From Rhodospirillaceae bacterium (GTDB lineage Bacteria > Pseudomonadota > Alphaproteobacteria > Rhodospirillales > JABHCV01), in NCBI GenBank assembly GCA_018662005.1, contig JABJHA010000014.1:1-64000 (forward strand): a stretch of DNA of 64,000 nucleotides. The letters are read 5' to 3'. Below are positions 1 through 8,355 of the stretch, piece after piece. The stretch's first letter is position 1; each line of letters opens with the position of its first letter. The position numbers and the translations under genes are program-made. The notes under the pieces are model-generated. The model was not told where the DNA came from, searched no databases, and saw only the letters and a list, made by a program, of their open reading frames with translations.

Positions 1-15
1 CGGCCAGTAAGGTTC

Positions 16-450
16 GTGATTTTTGGAATGATAACAGATGAAGCGGGGCCTGCCTGCAGGCGTAAACCTCTCATATACAGCGCGATTTCTTTTCTGGTCA
101 TGCTCAGCGCATCCGCCAATCTAGAAGCCCACCTGTATCTTCCTAACATTGTCTGGATCGGTAGCGGCGTGCTTATCGCCGGTGGTTGGGCTTACGAAAA
201 ATTCTGTCGGTTCGAGGAAATAGACAGTGATCTCAACGACTCCGAAGAGTGCAGCGCCTGCGGCCTATTTGGACACAAGATTCCTTGGATATTGCTGGTC
301 AGTTGCGGCTTGATTAATTTTATCGATTTGTCGGAGGAGTGGAGTGCTTATACGAGTTATGCCATCGTCCTGGCGCTGTTTTCTCTGGCAGGATCGTTTT
401 TCATGATGCGGTTCAGTGGAGACCATCCTGCTGGGAACCACACGCCATAA
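16..450 (+). CDS. Small hypothetical membrane protein
   Basis: I do not recognise this 144-residue protein. It has about four hydrophobic stretches (roughly residues 20-36, 42-58, 90-105 and 114-130), so it is probably an inner-membrane protein. A short acidic loop near residues 66-82 holds a C-x-x-C pair (CSAC). The start is uncertain: a GTG at 16 lies just after AAGG, and an ATG at 28 is an alternative that removes four residues. The gene is at the window edge and points towards the convergent lipoprotein gene, so its upstream partners are not visible. Being a real gene is supported only by length, hydrophobic pattern and lack of a competing frame. Confidence 0.5.
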   Translation: MIFGMITDEAGPACRRKPLIYSAISFLVMLSASANLEAHLYLPNIVWIGSGVLIAGGWAYEKFCRFEEIDSDLNDSEECSACGLFGHKIPWILLVSCGLINFIDLSEEWSAYTSYAIVLALFSLAGSFFMMRFSGDHPAGNHTP

Positions 451-580
451 ACAATTCTTTTTGATACTCGATAAAATGTCGGCTATGGGTCAAAATCGGA
501 CTGAACCTCTTTCAATTAAAAAGGTCCTTTAATCGCCTAAAAGCAGACGTTTGCCCTGCCTTGTGAAGTGAGCTCGCGCC

Positions 581-1177
581 CTACAGCTTACCCAGACTGG
601 CGACAAACCGCGAGTAGATTTCAGTTAACGCCTTGTTCATGGCGATGACGGCGTCGCCGACACTTGCCGACTGGGCGCCGACTTCGACCCGGTAGTTGGC
701 AAGGTGGATAATTTCACCGTTCTGCTCGTCCTGAAGCCCCAGTTGCAGTTCGGCAATGGCGCTGGGTTTGGGGCCGACGATTTTTTCCAGACGTTTAATT
801 TTAGCAGTCAGGCGGTAGTCAGGGCGGGAGCGCATTTCAGGCGAGACAATCATATCGGAAACCTTGGCGGCGCGCAGAAAATCAATCAACTGATCACGCA
901 GCATGACCACCGGCGGCTCGGTCCAGAAATGATAGTGGTATTCCAGTAATTGATGTTCGCTGCCGGCCTCGGAATAAACGATGGGCCGACCGGCGGTCAG
1001 GCCATCGGCAAGGAAACGCTCAACCTCGATGGTGCCTTTGAAAAGGGGTTCATTCATGGCTTTATCCGGCCCCTGGACCTGCAGGCGGTAATAGTGGTCC
1101 TTGGGCAGTTCAGGTTGTGCGCAAGCGGCCAGTGAGACAACCGAAACCAGGGCCAGACTCCTAAAGATTTTTTTCAT
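581..1177 (-). CDS. Mla/Mce-associated ABC transporter auxiliary lipoprotein
   Basis: A predicted lipoprotein of 198 residues with a short signal peptide and a lipobox ending at Cys19 (Leu-Ala-Ala-Cys), so it should be lipid-anchored facing the periplasm. The size and the conserved DHYYRLQV stretch after the lipobox fit the ABC-type transport auxiliary lipoprotein family, which includes PqiC-like partners of MCE transporters. It is the last gene of the minus-strand run MlaE-MlaF-MlaD and starts 14 bp after the mlaD stop. I infer that it acts as the outer-membrane or periplasmic partner of the MlaD hexamer, taking the place of a separate MlaA/MlaC, which are not encoded here. Confidence 0.82.
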   Translation of the reverse strand: MKKIFRSLALVSVVSLAACAQPELPKDHYYRLQVQGPDKAMNEPLFKGTIEVERFLADGLTAGRPIVYSEAGSEHQLLEYHYHFWTEPPVVMLRDQLIDFLRAAKVSDMIVSPEMRSRPDYRLTAKIKRLEKIVGPKPSAIAELQLGLQDEQNGEIIHLANYRVEVGAQSASVGDAVIAMNKALTEIYSRFVASLGKL

Positions 1178-1191
1178 CCCTCATCGCCTTT

Positions 1192-2190
1192 TTATTTGGG
1201 TTTCGCTTCATCACGCGGCGGTGTGCCACCAAGCAGCAATCCCGGATTAAGCCTAATCTGCCGACTGAATTCGTACATGTTGCGCGACGTCGCTTCCATA
1301 TTCTGATTGAGCGCATCGATATGGCGGGCCAATGCGCCGGTAACGTAACGGACATCAACGACAGACGCGTCGATATTGGACTTGTTGTCAGTAACGACGC
1401 TGTTGAGATCCTTGATCAGGCCGTCAAGATTGCCTGACAAATCGGTGAAGTTAGCGGCCGCCGTATCCATATTTTCGATCAGACTTTCGATCTGCTTGCG
1501 ATTTTTCTCGGTTAGCAGGGTGCTCAACTCCTTGGTGCTGTCATTAATACGGGTGGTAATCTGTTCAATGTCGCCAGCAATTCTGGGGATGCGATCACCC
1601 AACTCGCCGGTCAAATCAACCAGGTCCGATACGAGAATGCTGCCATCGCCAGCCAGAATTTCACCGAAACTATCTGAGGTTTTGGTAATCGATTCAAGCA
1701 GCGGGCTGATGTTGTTAAGCAACGGCCGAATATCTTTTTCAGCCAACATACTTATTTGGTCGGCGACGGATGAAACCACGGCGAAAACATTGGCCGCTTC
1801 CAGACCGCTTACCTGTGAGGACGGCTCCAGCATCTTCTCGCTTTTGCCGGCGTTCAGGCTCAAAGTGATCGCCGAAAGCAATCCGGGGGCAGCGATTTTG
1901 GCGACGCTGTCTTCGGGAATGCGCCAGCCTTCAACGACTGTAAAGTCGACGCGGAAGCTCATTTTCGAGCCTTCGGCGACCGGGGTTACTTCCTCGACCT
2001 GGCCAATGGGAAAACCTTCATACAATACCTGGGTGCCGAACTTGACGCCGGTGACGTTTCGGTAGACGGCAAAATATTTATCGGTCGCCCCGGTTCGCCC
2101 GGTCAACATGGCGATCGAAAAAATCAGGCCGAAAATCATCGCCAATACGAAGCTGCCGACGATCACATAGTTCAGTTTGTTATTTCTCAT
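1192..2190 (-). CDS. mlaD: MlaD-family MCE-domain lipid-binding protein
   Basis: A 332-residue protein with one N-terminal membrane anchor (about residues 8-30), an MCE domain (about 38-115, with the typical G-x-x-V-x-Y-x-G-x-x-x-G-x-V pattern), and a long predicted helical/coiled region to about residue 315. It should form the periplasmic substrate-binding ring of an MCE lipid transporter. It is longer than E. coli MlaD (about 180 residues), so the C-terminal helices may form a tube or reach the auxiliary lipoprotein encoded next. Its ATG overlaps the mlaF stop by four bases (ATGA), indicating translational coupling. Confidence 0.9.
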   Translation of the reverse strand: MRNNKLNYVIVGSFVLAMIFGLIFSIAMLTGRTGATDKYFAVYRNVTGVKFGTQVLYEGFPIGQVEEVTPVAEGSKMSFRVDFTVVEGWRIPEDSVAKIAAPGLLSAITLSLNAGKSEKMLEPSSQVSGLEAANVFAVVSSVADQISMLAEKDIRPLLNNISPLLESITKTSDSFGEILAGDGSILVSDLVDLTGELGDRIPRIAGDIEQITTRINDSTKELSTLLTEKNRKQIESLIENMDTAAANFTDLSGNLDGLIKDLNSVVTDNKSNIDASVVDVRYVTGALARHIDALNQNMEATSRNMYEFSRQIRLNPGLLLGGTPPRDEAKPK

Positions 2191-3011
2191 AAGGTCGCGT
2201 CTCCCCCTTTTTCTTCTTCACCGGTGAGACGACGCAGATATTCGTCCGGATCAATGTTATCGTCTTCGGGACGGCGGTTGAGAAGGTTTTGAATGCGCTC
2301 GCTCTTATTGTTGCGCAGTTCGTCGACCGTACCAATAAAAAGAATGTGACCGCGATCAAGCACCGTCACCCTGTCGGCGATTTTAAAAACGCTTTCCAGT
2401 TCATGGGTGACGACGACGACGGTCATTTGCAAAGCGTCGCGGAGCTTCAGGATCAAATCATCCAGGGCAGACGCAACAACCGGGTCCAGCCCTGCCGAAG
2501 GCTCGTCACAGAACAACAGCTTAGGATCCATGATGACGGCCCTGGCAAAGGCGGCCCGTTTGATCATGCCGCCAGACAGTTCGGCCGGCATGAGGTCTTC
2601 AAAACCCGCCAGGTCAACGACTTCCAGTTTCATACGGGCCATAATTTCCATGGTTAGCATGTCAAGATTGGCGTGCTCGTAAAGCGGCAGCATGATGTTC
2701 TCGCCAACCGTCATCGAACTGAACAATGCGCCGCCCTGAAAGGCGACGCCGATTTTCTTGCGCAGATCAAACATTTCCTGCTGGTTGGCCGAACCGATAT
2801 CCTGACCGAGCAAGCTGATCGTGCCAGAGGTTTGCTTTTCAAGGGCCATCATGAACCTGAGCAAGGTGCTCTTTCCCGAACCACTGCCGCCCATGATGAC
2901 CATAATCTCGCCTTCGGCGACGTTCATGGAGACACCGTCAAGAATTTTGCGGGTTCCGTAATGGGTGACCAGGTCTTCAACTTCGATAACGGTGTTGGGT
3001 TCAGTGCTCAT
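2187..3011 (-). CDS. mlaF: MlaF-type ABC transporter ATP-binding protein
   Basis: The ATPase of an MCE phospholipid transporter, 274 residues. Visible motifs are Walker A (GGSGSGKST, about residues 41-49), a Q-loop, the signature LSGGM, Walker B followed by DEPSAGLDP, and the H-loop histidine in VVTHEL. In this family the ATPase pairs with the MlaE permease and can bind a STAS protein (MlaB), and both are encoded just upstream. It is three bases from the mlaE stop and overlaps mlaD by four bases, so the genes are co-transcribed. The acidic C-terminal tail after about residue 245 is typical of alphaproteobacterial members. Confidence 0.93.
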   Translation of the reverse strand: MSTEPNTVIEVEDLVTHYGTRKILDGVSMNVAEGEIMVIMGGSGSGKSTLLRFMMALEKQTSGTISLLGQDIGSANQQEMFDLRKKIGVAFQGGALFSSMTVGENIMLPLYEHANLDMLTMEIMARMKLEVVDLAGFEDLMPAELSGGMIKRAAFARAVIMDPKLLFCDEPSAGLDPVVASALDDLILKLRDALQMTVVVVTHELESVFKIADRVTVLDRGHILFIGTVDELRNNKSERIQNLLNRRPEDDNIDPDEYLRRLTGEEEKGGDATL

Positions 3012-3014
3012 CCT

Positions 3015-3830
3015 TTACCTCGTCGCCATGAATGCAAACAGCATATCGGTAATGATGATTGCCGATATAGCCTGAACAACGGCCCGTGTCGTTACCTTGC
3101 CGACACCTTCCGCACCACCGGTTACCGATGCGCCGTTAATGACCCCGATAAGCGCTATCAGAATGGCGAACAGGACGCTTTTGCCAACCCCGTGCAGGAC
3201 ATCACCCACAGCAAGGATATTGATCACCTGGTCAAAATAGGCGGCAAGTGAAATGCCTAAGTCGGCATTGATGTAAAGCCCGGCGCACAACATACCGACG
3301 ATCATATTCAGAATGGTCAAGGCAGGCACCATAACGATCATGCCAAGAAGCGCCGGCACCACCAGGAAGCGTACCGGATTGATCCCCATCACCTTCAGGG
3401 CATCTATTTCCTGGGATATTTTCATCGTCCCCAGCCTGGCGGCAAGGGCTGAACCGGACCGGCCAGCAACCAGAATGCCGGTGATCAGCGGCGCGAATTC
3501 ACGGACAACTGAAAAGGCGACACCGTACGTCACCTGTGATTCAGCCCCGAAGATGCGCAACATGTAAATGCTCTGCATGGCCATCATGGCACCGATGGTT
3601 CCGGCCATCATGGCGATCAGGGGGATTGCCTTGATGCCGATTTCCATCATTTGCATTACGACCGCGCCGAAACGCACCGGTTGTTTAAGGCGCGGACCGA
3701 CGAACAGCCAGTAGATGCTTTCAAGCAACAAAAATCCGCCGTTACCGATTTCCTCGACGCCGACGACTGTCTGGCGACCGATACTCTCGGTATACCCAAG
3801 TGCTCCTTCTTTGGCGTTCTTCAAGCTCAT
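3015..3830 (-). CDS. mlaE: MlaE-family ABC transporter permease
   Basis: A 271-residue inner-membrane permease of the MlaE (DUF140) family, with five or so membrane helices and the family signature around GRSGSALAARLGTM and EIDALKVMG (about residues 123-147), the coupling region facing MlaF. The N-terminal amphipathic stretch contains the GNGGFLLLES segment seen in this family. It lies three bases downstream of the STAS gene and three bases upstream of mlaF. It should be the membrane core of a lipid transporter that works with MlaF in the cytoplasm and MlaD in the periplasm. Confidence 0.92.
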   Translation of the reverse strand: MSLKNAKEGALGYTESIGRQTVVGVEEIGNGGFLLLESIYWLFVGPRLKQPVRFGAVVMQMMEIGIKAIPLIAMMAGTIGAMMAMQSIYMLRIFGAESQVTYGVAFSVVREFAPLITGILVAGRSGSALAARLGTMKISQEIDALKVMGINPVRFLVVPALLGMIVMVPALTILNMIVGMLCAGLYINADLGISLAAYFDQVINILAVGDVLHGVGKSVLFAILIALIGVINGASVTGGAEGVGKVTTRAVVQAISAIIITDMLFAFMATR

Positions 3831-3833
3831 AAT

Positions 3834-4163
3834 TTAAAGACTGGCCAGCCCTTCATCGATGGTGCCGCAGATTGTAAAGACCTTGTCCAGTCGGGCCAGT
3901 TCCAGCACCCTGAGCGCCGCTTCGCTGACCGACACCAGCAACAAATTTCCACCGCCCTTGCGTGCCGTTTGCAGGGATTCAACCAACGAAGCAATACCCG
4001 AACTGTCGATGTAGTTGACCTTTGACAAATCAACCAGAACCGGCATATTTCGGGCCACGCATTCAAGAAGGATTTTTCGGGCATCAGGGGAGGATTGCAA
4101 ATCCACATCGCCTGAAAAACCGACAATAAGGGCGCCATCTTGTTCGGTTACTTCATGTTCCAT
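3834..4163 (-). CDS. STAS-domain protein, MlaB/anti-anti-sigma type
   Basis: A single-domain STAS protein of 109 residues. The loop Y-I-D-S-S-G (Ser54, Ser55) matches the phosphorylated motif of SpoIIAA/RsbV-type anti-sigma antagonists. In the canonical Mla system the STAS protein MlaB binds and supports MlaF, and the position directly before mlaE fits that role. The gene also sits 17 bp after the stop of a PP2C phosphatase with a fused kinase-like ATPase domain. I infer that this STAS protein is both an Mla subunit and a substrate for reversible serine phosphorylation. An alternative is a general stress-type antagonist with no direct contact to the transporter. Confidence 0.85.
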   Translation of the reverse strand: MEHEVTEQDGALIVGFSGDVDLQSSPDARKILLECVARNMPVLVDLSKVNYIDSSGIASLVESLQTARKGGGNLLLVSVSEAALRVLELARLDKVFTICGTIDEGLASL

Positions 4164-4180
4164 TTTGGTTTCTCAATTCG

Positions 4181-5941
4181 TTACTCAATTCGTTTCACCA
4201 TTCTCAGTATATTTCCATCGCCTTCCGGAGGGGGTAAAAAATCAACCTCATCCATGATTTCACGAATGAAATGGGTGCCCAGGCCGCCGGGCTTTATATC
4301 ATCGAGCGCACGGGGCTTGATCTTGTCAACGTCCACAGGGTCTGCAAAATCCCTGAGAGACAGGACAATGCTATCGCCATCACGGCTGATATCAAGAACG
4401 ATTTTGCCATCGGGCGAGCCCTTATAGGCATGACGGATAACATTCTGACACGCCTCATCAACAGCAATGACGATATCGCGGGCGACAGTTTCAGAACATC
4501 CGCACATCTTCGCCGTATCGAAGACGGCGCTGCGCACCAGTTTCAGACGGTCGGGTTGGGAGGGAAAATTGACATGGAATATATTTTCCGGCGCCGCCTC
4601 GTCCTGATCGTTCTCCTGTTCAGGGCGTTCGGCTTTGTTCAGGCCATCATCAATGGCCAGCAATGTCAGATCATCACGCAAGGCAACATTTTCCCGGTAT
4701 ATGCAGTCGATCACCGTCTGCAACCGCGCCATTACAGGGTCGGCTGCCTTATCAACGAGAATTTTCATCAAGCCTTCGGACTCAAGTTCGCTGCCATCTT
4801 CCAGATAACCTTCGGTGACGCCATCAGTAAATATGTAAAGAGTTCCGCCATTCAGATTGAATTCAATCTCCGGAATGCCATCATCGCCTGACAACAACGG
4901 TGAAATTCCCAGCGGCGGGGCTTCCGCCTGAATGGCTTCAAAAGAGCCATCACCTGAATAAAACAGTGGCGGTTCATGCCCGGCATTGGCCAGTTTGACG
5001 ATACCGGTTTTTGGATCATAAATACCACCGGCCATCGTGACAAACATGCCGCGGGTTACGGTCTCGCAGATTTCATCATTGATCATCGACAACAAACGCC
5101 CAGGCTGATGAATGGTTTTACCAAGGCACCGAAACAGGCTGGCTGTCTTGGCCATCAGCAAAGCGGCGTTCATACCCTTGCCCGAAACATCGCCCAGATT
5201 GAAGCAGATACGCCCGTCATCAAGCGGGAAGAAATCATAGAAATCACCTGAGACTGTCCGCGCCGGGCAATTGACGCCGTGGATCGGTGAACTTTCATCA
5301 CCGGCATCGGGCAGGAGACCACGCTGAATTTCCGCCGCCAGTTCAAGTTCCCGGCGCACCCTTTCCTGCTCGACCAGGGCTTCGGCCATGCGAGCATTCT
5401 TTGTCGCCAGTGCCGCCGACGAAGACAGCGAACGCAGCAGATGTAAGTCATGTTCATCAAACAGGCCGTCACCGGAGCGTTTGTTGACCAGTTCAATGGC
5501 GCCGATGCGCTCTTCCTTGACGCTCATTGGGGCGCACATAATGGATCGGGTGGTAAAGCCGGTTTGGGCGTCTACAGAATTTTGAAAGTTGGGATCAGTG
5601 GATACATCGCGGACGATTTCCCCGACATCAAGCTGAACACAACGCCCGACGATGCCTTCATCACTGTTCAGGGTCAGGCCGGTGATTTCGGTTTCCCCGA
5701 CACACGCCGTACAGGTCAGTTTTTCACCTTTTTCATCAAGCAGGAAAAGAGCGCCACCTTCGGCGCCGACATAATCGGTGATCCGCTCCAGTCCATGGCG
5801 CAGGGTTTCATCAATATCAAGCGAGGTGGCAAAATCCTGCCCCATGGTGGAGAGCAATTCCAGATGGCCGGAAATCCTCTCTTCATAGATGCTGATGGTG
5901 CTCGACGGGGCTGTCGCTTTTTCCATGGCGATACTATGCAT
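4181..5941 (-). CDS. GAF - SpoIIE-type PP2C phosphatase - RsbW-type HATPase fusion
   Basis: A 586-residue cytoplasmic regulator with three domains: GAF (about 35-185), a SpoIIE/PP2C serine phosphatase (about 222-432) with metal-binding aspartates in GDFYD (Asp233), GDVSGKG (Asp251), FTDG (Asp373) and DDLT (Asp424), and a GHKL ATPase (about 455-586) with N-box DEACQNVIRHAY (Asn500) and a glycine-rich lid (PGGLGTHF). All metal and ATP motifs look intact, so one protein could both phosphorylate and dephosphorylate a STAS partner. Its next gene is exactly such a STAS protein, followed by MlaEFD. The GAF domain would supply a small-molecule or redox input. A start at the ATG at 5926 is also possible; neither start has a strong ribosome site. 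Confidence 0.88.
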   Translation of the reverse strand: MHSIAMEKATAPSSTISIYEERISGHLELLSTMGQDFATSLDIDETLRHGLERITDYVGAEGGALFLLDEKGEKLTCTACVGETEITGLTLNSDEGIVGRCVQLDVGEIVRDVSTDPNFQNSVDAQTGFTTRSIMCAPMSVKEERIGAIELVNKRSGDGLFDEHDLHLLRSLSSSAALATKNARMAEALVEQERVRRELELAAEIQRGLLPDAGDESSPIHGVNCPARTVSGDFYDFFPLDDGRICFNLGDVSGKGMNAALLMAKTASLFRCLGKTIHQPGRLLSMINDEICETVTRGMFVTMAGGIYDPKTGIVKLANAGHEPPLFYSGDGSFEAIQAEAPPLGISPLLSGDDGIPEIEFNLNGGTLYIFTDGVTEGYLEDGSELESEGLMKILVDKAADPVMARLQTVIDCIYRENVALRDDLTLLAIDDGLNKAERPEQENDQDEAAPENIFHVNFPSQPDRLKLVRSAVFDTAKMCGCSETVARDIVIAVDEACQNVIRHAYKGSPDGKIVLDISRDGDSIVLSLRDFADPVDVDKIKPRALDDIKPGGLGTHFIREIMDEVDFLPPPEGDGNILRMVKRIE

Positions 5942-5999
5942 TTATTTATCTTGCCGGGCAAACGATTGAAAGAAGGGGCTTATTTAAATCCGGGGCGGG

Positions 6000-7802
6000 T
6001 TATTCCTTCAACCGCACCTTGACGTATGACCCCGGCGCATCTTCCAGTGGCTTCAATTTTCCGGCACCCGGTTTTCTCGCAGTAACATCCTTGGCCCCGG
6101 CATGTTTTTTCAGCCACTTATCCCAATCCGGCCACCAGGAGCCTTCCTGCCGCTTTGCCCCCTCAAACCAGGCATCGGCGGCTTTTGGCATTTTGCTATT
6201 GGTCCAGTAACAATATTTTTCCTTAACCGGCGGATTGACGACGCCGGCGATATGGCCAGAGGCCGACAGGACAAAGCGTTTGGACCCACTATATAAATCT
6301 GTAGCGCTGTATGTGGATTGCCACGGTGCGATATGATCGTCGCGGGTCGACAGGATATATGTCGGGATTTTTATTTTACCGAGATCAATTGGCACCCCTG
6401 CCAATGATATGGCCCCGGGTTCAACCAGTTTGTTTTCCAGATACATGTTGCGTAGGTAAAAGCTGTGCATCATCACCGGCATTCGGGTTGAATCCGAATT
6501 CCAGTAAAGCAAATCAAACGGCAAGGGCCTGCGGCCCATCAGGTAATTGTTGACGATGAACGACCAGATCAGGTCGTTATCGCGCATCATATTGAACACC
6601 GTCGACATGTGAGAGCCTTCGAGATAGCCCTTTTTATTCATGTGCTCTTCCATCAGGTTGATTTGCTCATCATCAATGAACACACCCAATTCACCGGGAT
6701 CGGCGAAATCAACCATGGTGGTTAGGAACGTCGCCGATTTGATCCGGTTATCTTTTTTGGCGGCCATATAGGCAAGCGTGCAGGCCGTTAATGTACCGCC
6801 GATGCAGTAACCGACAATATTGGCCTTTTTCTCGCCCGTCGCCTTTTGCATGGCGTCAAGGGCAGCAAGCGGGCCTTCGAGCATGTAATCGTCAAAGGAT
6901 TTGCCAGCCAGCTTGCCATCGGGGTTTACCCAGGAAATAACAAACACGGTATTGCCCTGATCAACCGCCCATTTGATAAACGAATTCTTCGGCTGTAAAT
7001 CGAGGACATAAAACTTGTTAATCCAGGGTGGCACCACCAGCAACGGCGTCGCGCGAACCTTCTTCGTCGTCGGCGCGTATTGAATGAGTTGCATCAGTTC
7101 ATTTTCAAAAACCACCTTGCCCGGTGAGGTCGCGACGTTTTCTCCCAGGGTAAAGGCGTCTTCGTCGGTCATGGAAATACGCAAGCGCCCTTTGCCTTTT
7201 TCCAGGTCACCGAGCAGGTTTTCCATGCCATCAAGCAAATTTTCACCACCACTTTCCGCCGTCTTGCGAAGCACCACCGGGTTGGTGGCGACAAAGTTAC
7301 TGGGCGACAAGGCATCGACCCACTGGCGGGTGTAGAAGCGAACCTTTTCAGCGGTTTTCGGATCAAGACCCTCGACGTCGCCAACCGTTTGCTGCATCCA
7401 ATCGGACGTCAACAGATAGGATTGCTTGATAAAATCGAAAACCACTTGATCGTTCCAGGCCCCATCCTTAAAGCGCCGGTCGCCACTTTCGGGTTCGACG
7501 ACAGCCTCTGCCTCTTCCCCGCTCATGCGCTTGGCCGTGGTCTGCCATAATTCAGCGTAGTTGTTCCACAATTTGGCCTGGGTCTCAGCCAGCTTCTGCG
7601 GATCGGCCATTAACTGCTGGGCAAGCTCCATGAAAGCCTTGGAGACAACGACCGGATCAGGGACCTGATAGCCATCACCTGATTCTTGCTGTTTGATGAA
7701 AGACTCGGCGATGCGCTGTCCGCGTTCGGCAAAATCCTGCATGGCCCGGGACAATTTCTCAGGGTCTATGGAGGGTTGTTCTTTTTCGACTTTTGTATCC
7801 AT
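6000..7802 (-). CDS. phaC: Class I poly(3-hydroxyalkanoate) synthase PhaC
   Basis: Polymerises 3-hydroxyacyl-CoA into polyhydroxyalkanoate storage granules. The 600-residue length is typical of class I enzymes. The N-terminal PhaC domain is followed by an alpha/beta hydrolase core whose lipase-like box G-Y-C-I-G-G gives nucleophile Cys333, with Asp488 (in STRDD) and His517 (in SGHIAG) completing the triad. No phaA, phaB, phasin or phaR gene is next to it. It is 58 bp upstream of the phosphatase/STAS/Mla run on the same strand, so partial co-transcription is possible. A promoter candidate lies at 7912-7939. Confidence 0.95.
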   Translation of the reverse strand: MDTKVEKEQPSIDPEKLSRAMQDFAERGQRIAESFIKQQESGDGYQVPDPVVVSKAFMELAQQLMADPQKLAETQAKLWNNYAELWQTTAKRMSGEEAEAVVEPESGDRRFKDGAWNDQVVFDFIKQSYLLTSDWMQQTVGDVEGLDPKTAEKVRFYTRQWVDALSPSNFVATNPVVLRKTAESGGENLLDGMENLLGDLEKGKGRLRISMTDEDAFTLGENVATSPGKVVFENELMQLIQYAPTTKKVRATPLLVVPPWINKFYVLDLQPKNSFIKWAVDQGNTVFVISWVNPDGKLAGKSFDDYMLEGPLAALDAMQKATGEKKANIVGYCIGGTLTACTLAYMAAKKDNRIKSATFLTTMVDFADPGELGVFIDDEQINLMEEHMNKKGYLEGSHMSTVFNMMRDNDLIWSFIVNNYLMGRRPLPFDLLYWNSDSTRMPVMMHSFYLRNMYLENKLVEPGAISLAGVPIDLGKIKIPTYILSTRDDHIAPWQSTYSATDLYSGSKRFVLSASGHIAGVVNPPVKEKYCYWTNSKMPKAADAWFEGAKRQEGSWWPDWDKWLKKHAGAKDVTARKPGAGKLKPLEDAPGSYVKVRLKE

Positions 7803-7911
7803 GATTTTCCGTCTACTTCAGCACGTTAGAGCACGGGATCATATCGCGCCTTTGCCCTAATACCAAACACCAACATGGGCCAACAAAAAGGCCGACCCGC
7901 CCTTCGGATTC

Positions 7912-7939
7912 TCTATATTTTGCACGCCCTCGCGATCAA
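7912..7939 (-). promoter_or_regulatory. Candidate sigma-70-type promoter for phaC
   Basis: Read on the minus strand, TTGATC (7934-7939) is followed after 16 bases by TATAGA (7912-7917), about 110 bp before the phaC ATG. Assigned by eye from consensus similarity only. Confidence 0.35.
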
Positions 7940-8219
7940 CATCATTTATTTAATGAAAAAAATAAATATTTTTTGGATAAACAATAGAAGTAATTCAATA
8001 AACTATAGAAATAAGAGAGCAACCCCGGCCACGGGAAGAGAATACCCCGTGACTGCAAACCATTGTTTACTAATATCAGTTTAATCGTTGCTGTTCAGTT
8101 AAGTAGCCTGATTATTAGAATAACTAACCTCTTAATATTAAACTTTGCTTATATATAGAGAGATTTTTTACTGTGACGAATGACTGCCTCCCACCCAATC
8201 GGGTGAATTCATAGAACGT

Positions 8220-8248
8220 TTGACGATATTACAATGAGTCATTACAAA
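8220..8248 (+). promoter_or_regulatory. Candidate sigma-70-type promoter for the oxidase operon
   Basis: TTGACG (8220-8225) and TACAAA (8243-8248) are separated by 17 bases, about 108 bp before the ctaE ATG. The -35 is near consensus and the -10 is weaker. The leader would end in a good ribosome site (AAAGGGGAAG, about 8336-8346). Confidence 0.35.
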
Positions 8249-8355
8249 CGGGTGTATCGTAACTTAGAAACCTTTGCTGAGCGGTTTTTTGTTGCTCACT
8301 TATTGTACTTGTCGTTTCAGGTAAGTGTTTTCGATTAAAGGGGAAGACTAAAACC

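Larger units (their letters stand above)
7803..8355. other. AT-rich divergent intergenic region between phaC and the oxidase operon
   Basis: This 553-bp gap is visibly richer in A and T than its neighbours, especially 7930-8170. It holds the putative promoters of phaC (minus) and ctaE (plus). A small inverted repeat, TGAGC with GCTCA, lies at about 8278-8298. I found no convincing tRNA, no terminator and no full FNR-type palindrome. A 69-codon open frame at 7875-8084 is A/T-driven and is not called as a gene. Confidence 0.6.

Noticed and set aside
7875-8084. 69-codon open frame in the phaC/ctaE gap
   Set aside because: It lies in AT-rich DNA with no ribosome site and a composition driven by A/T runs; no recognisable domain.
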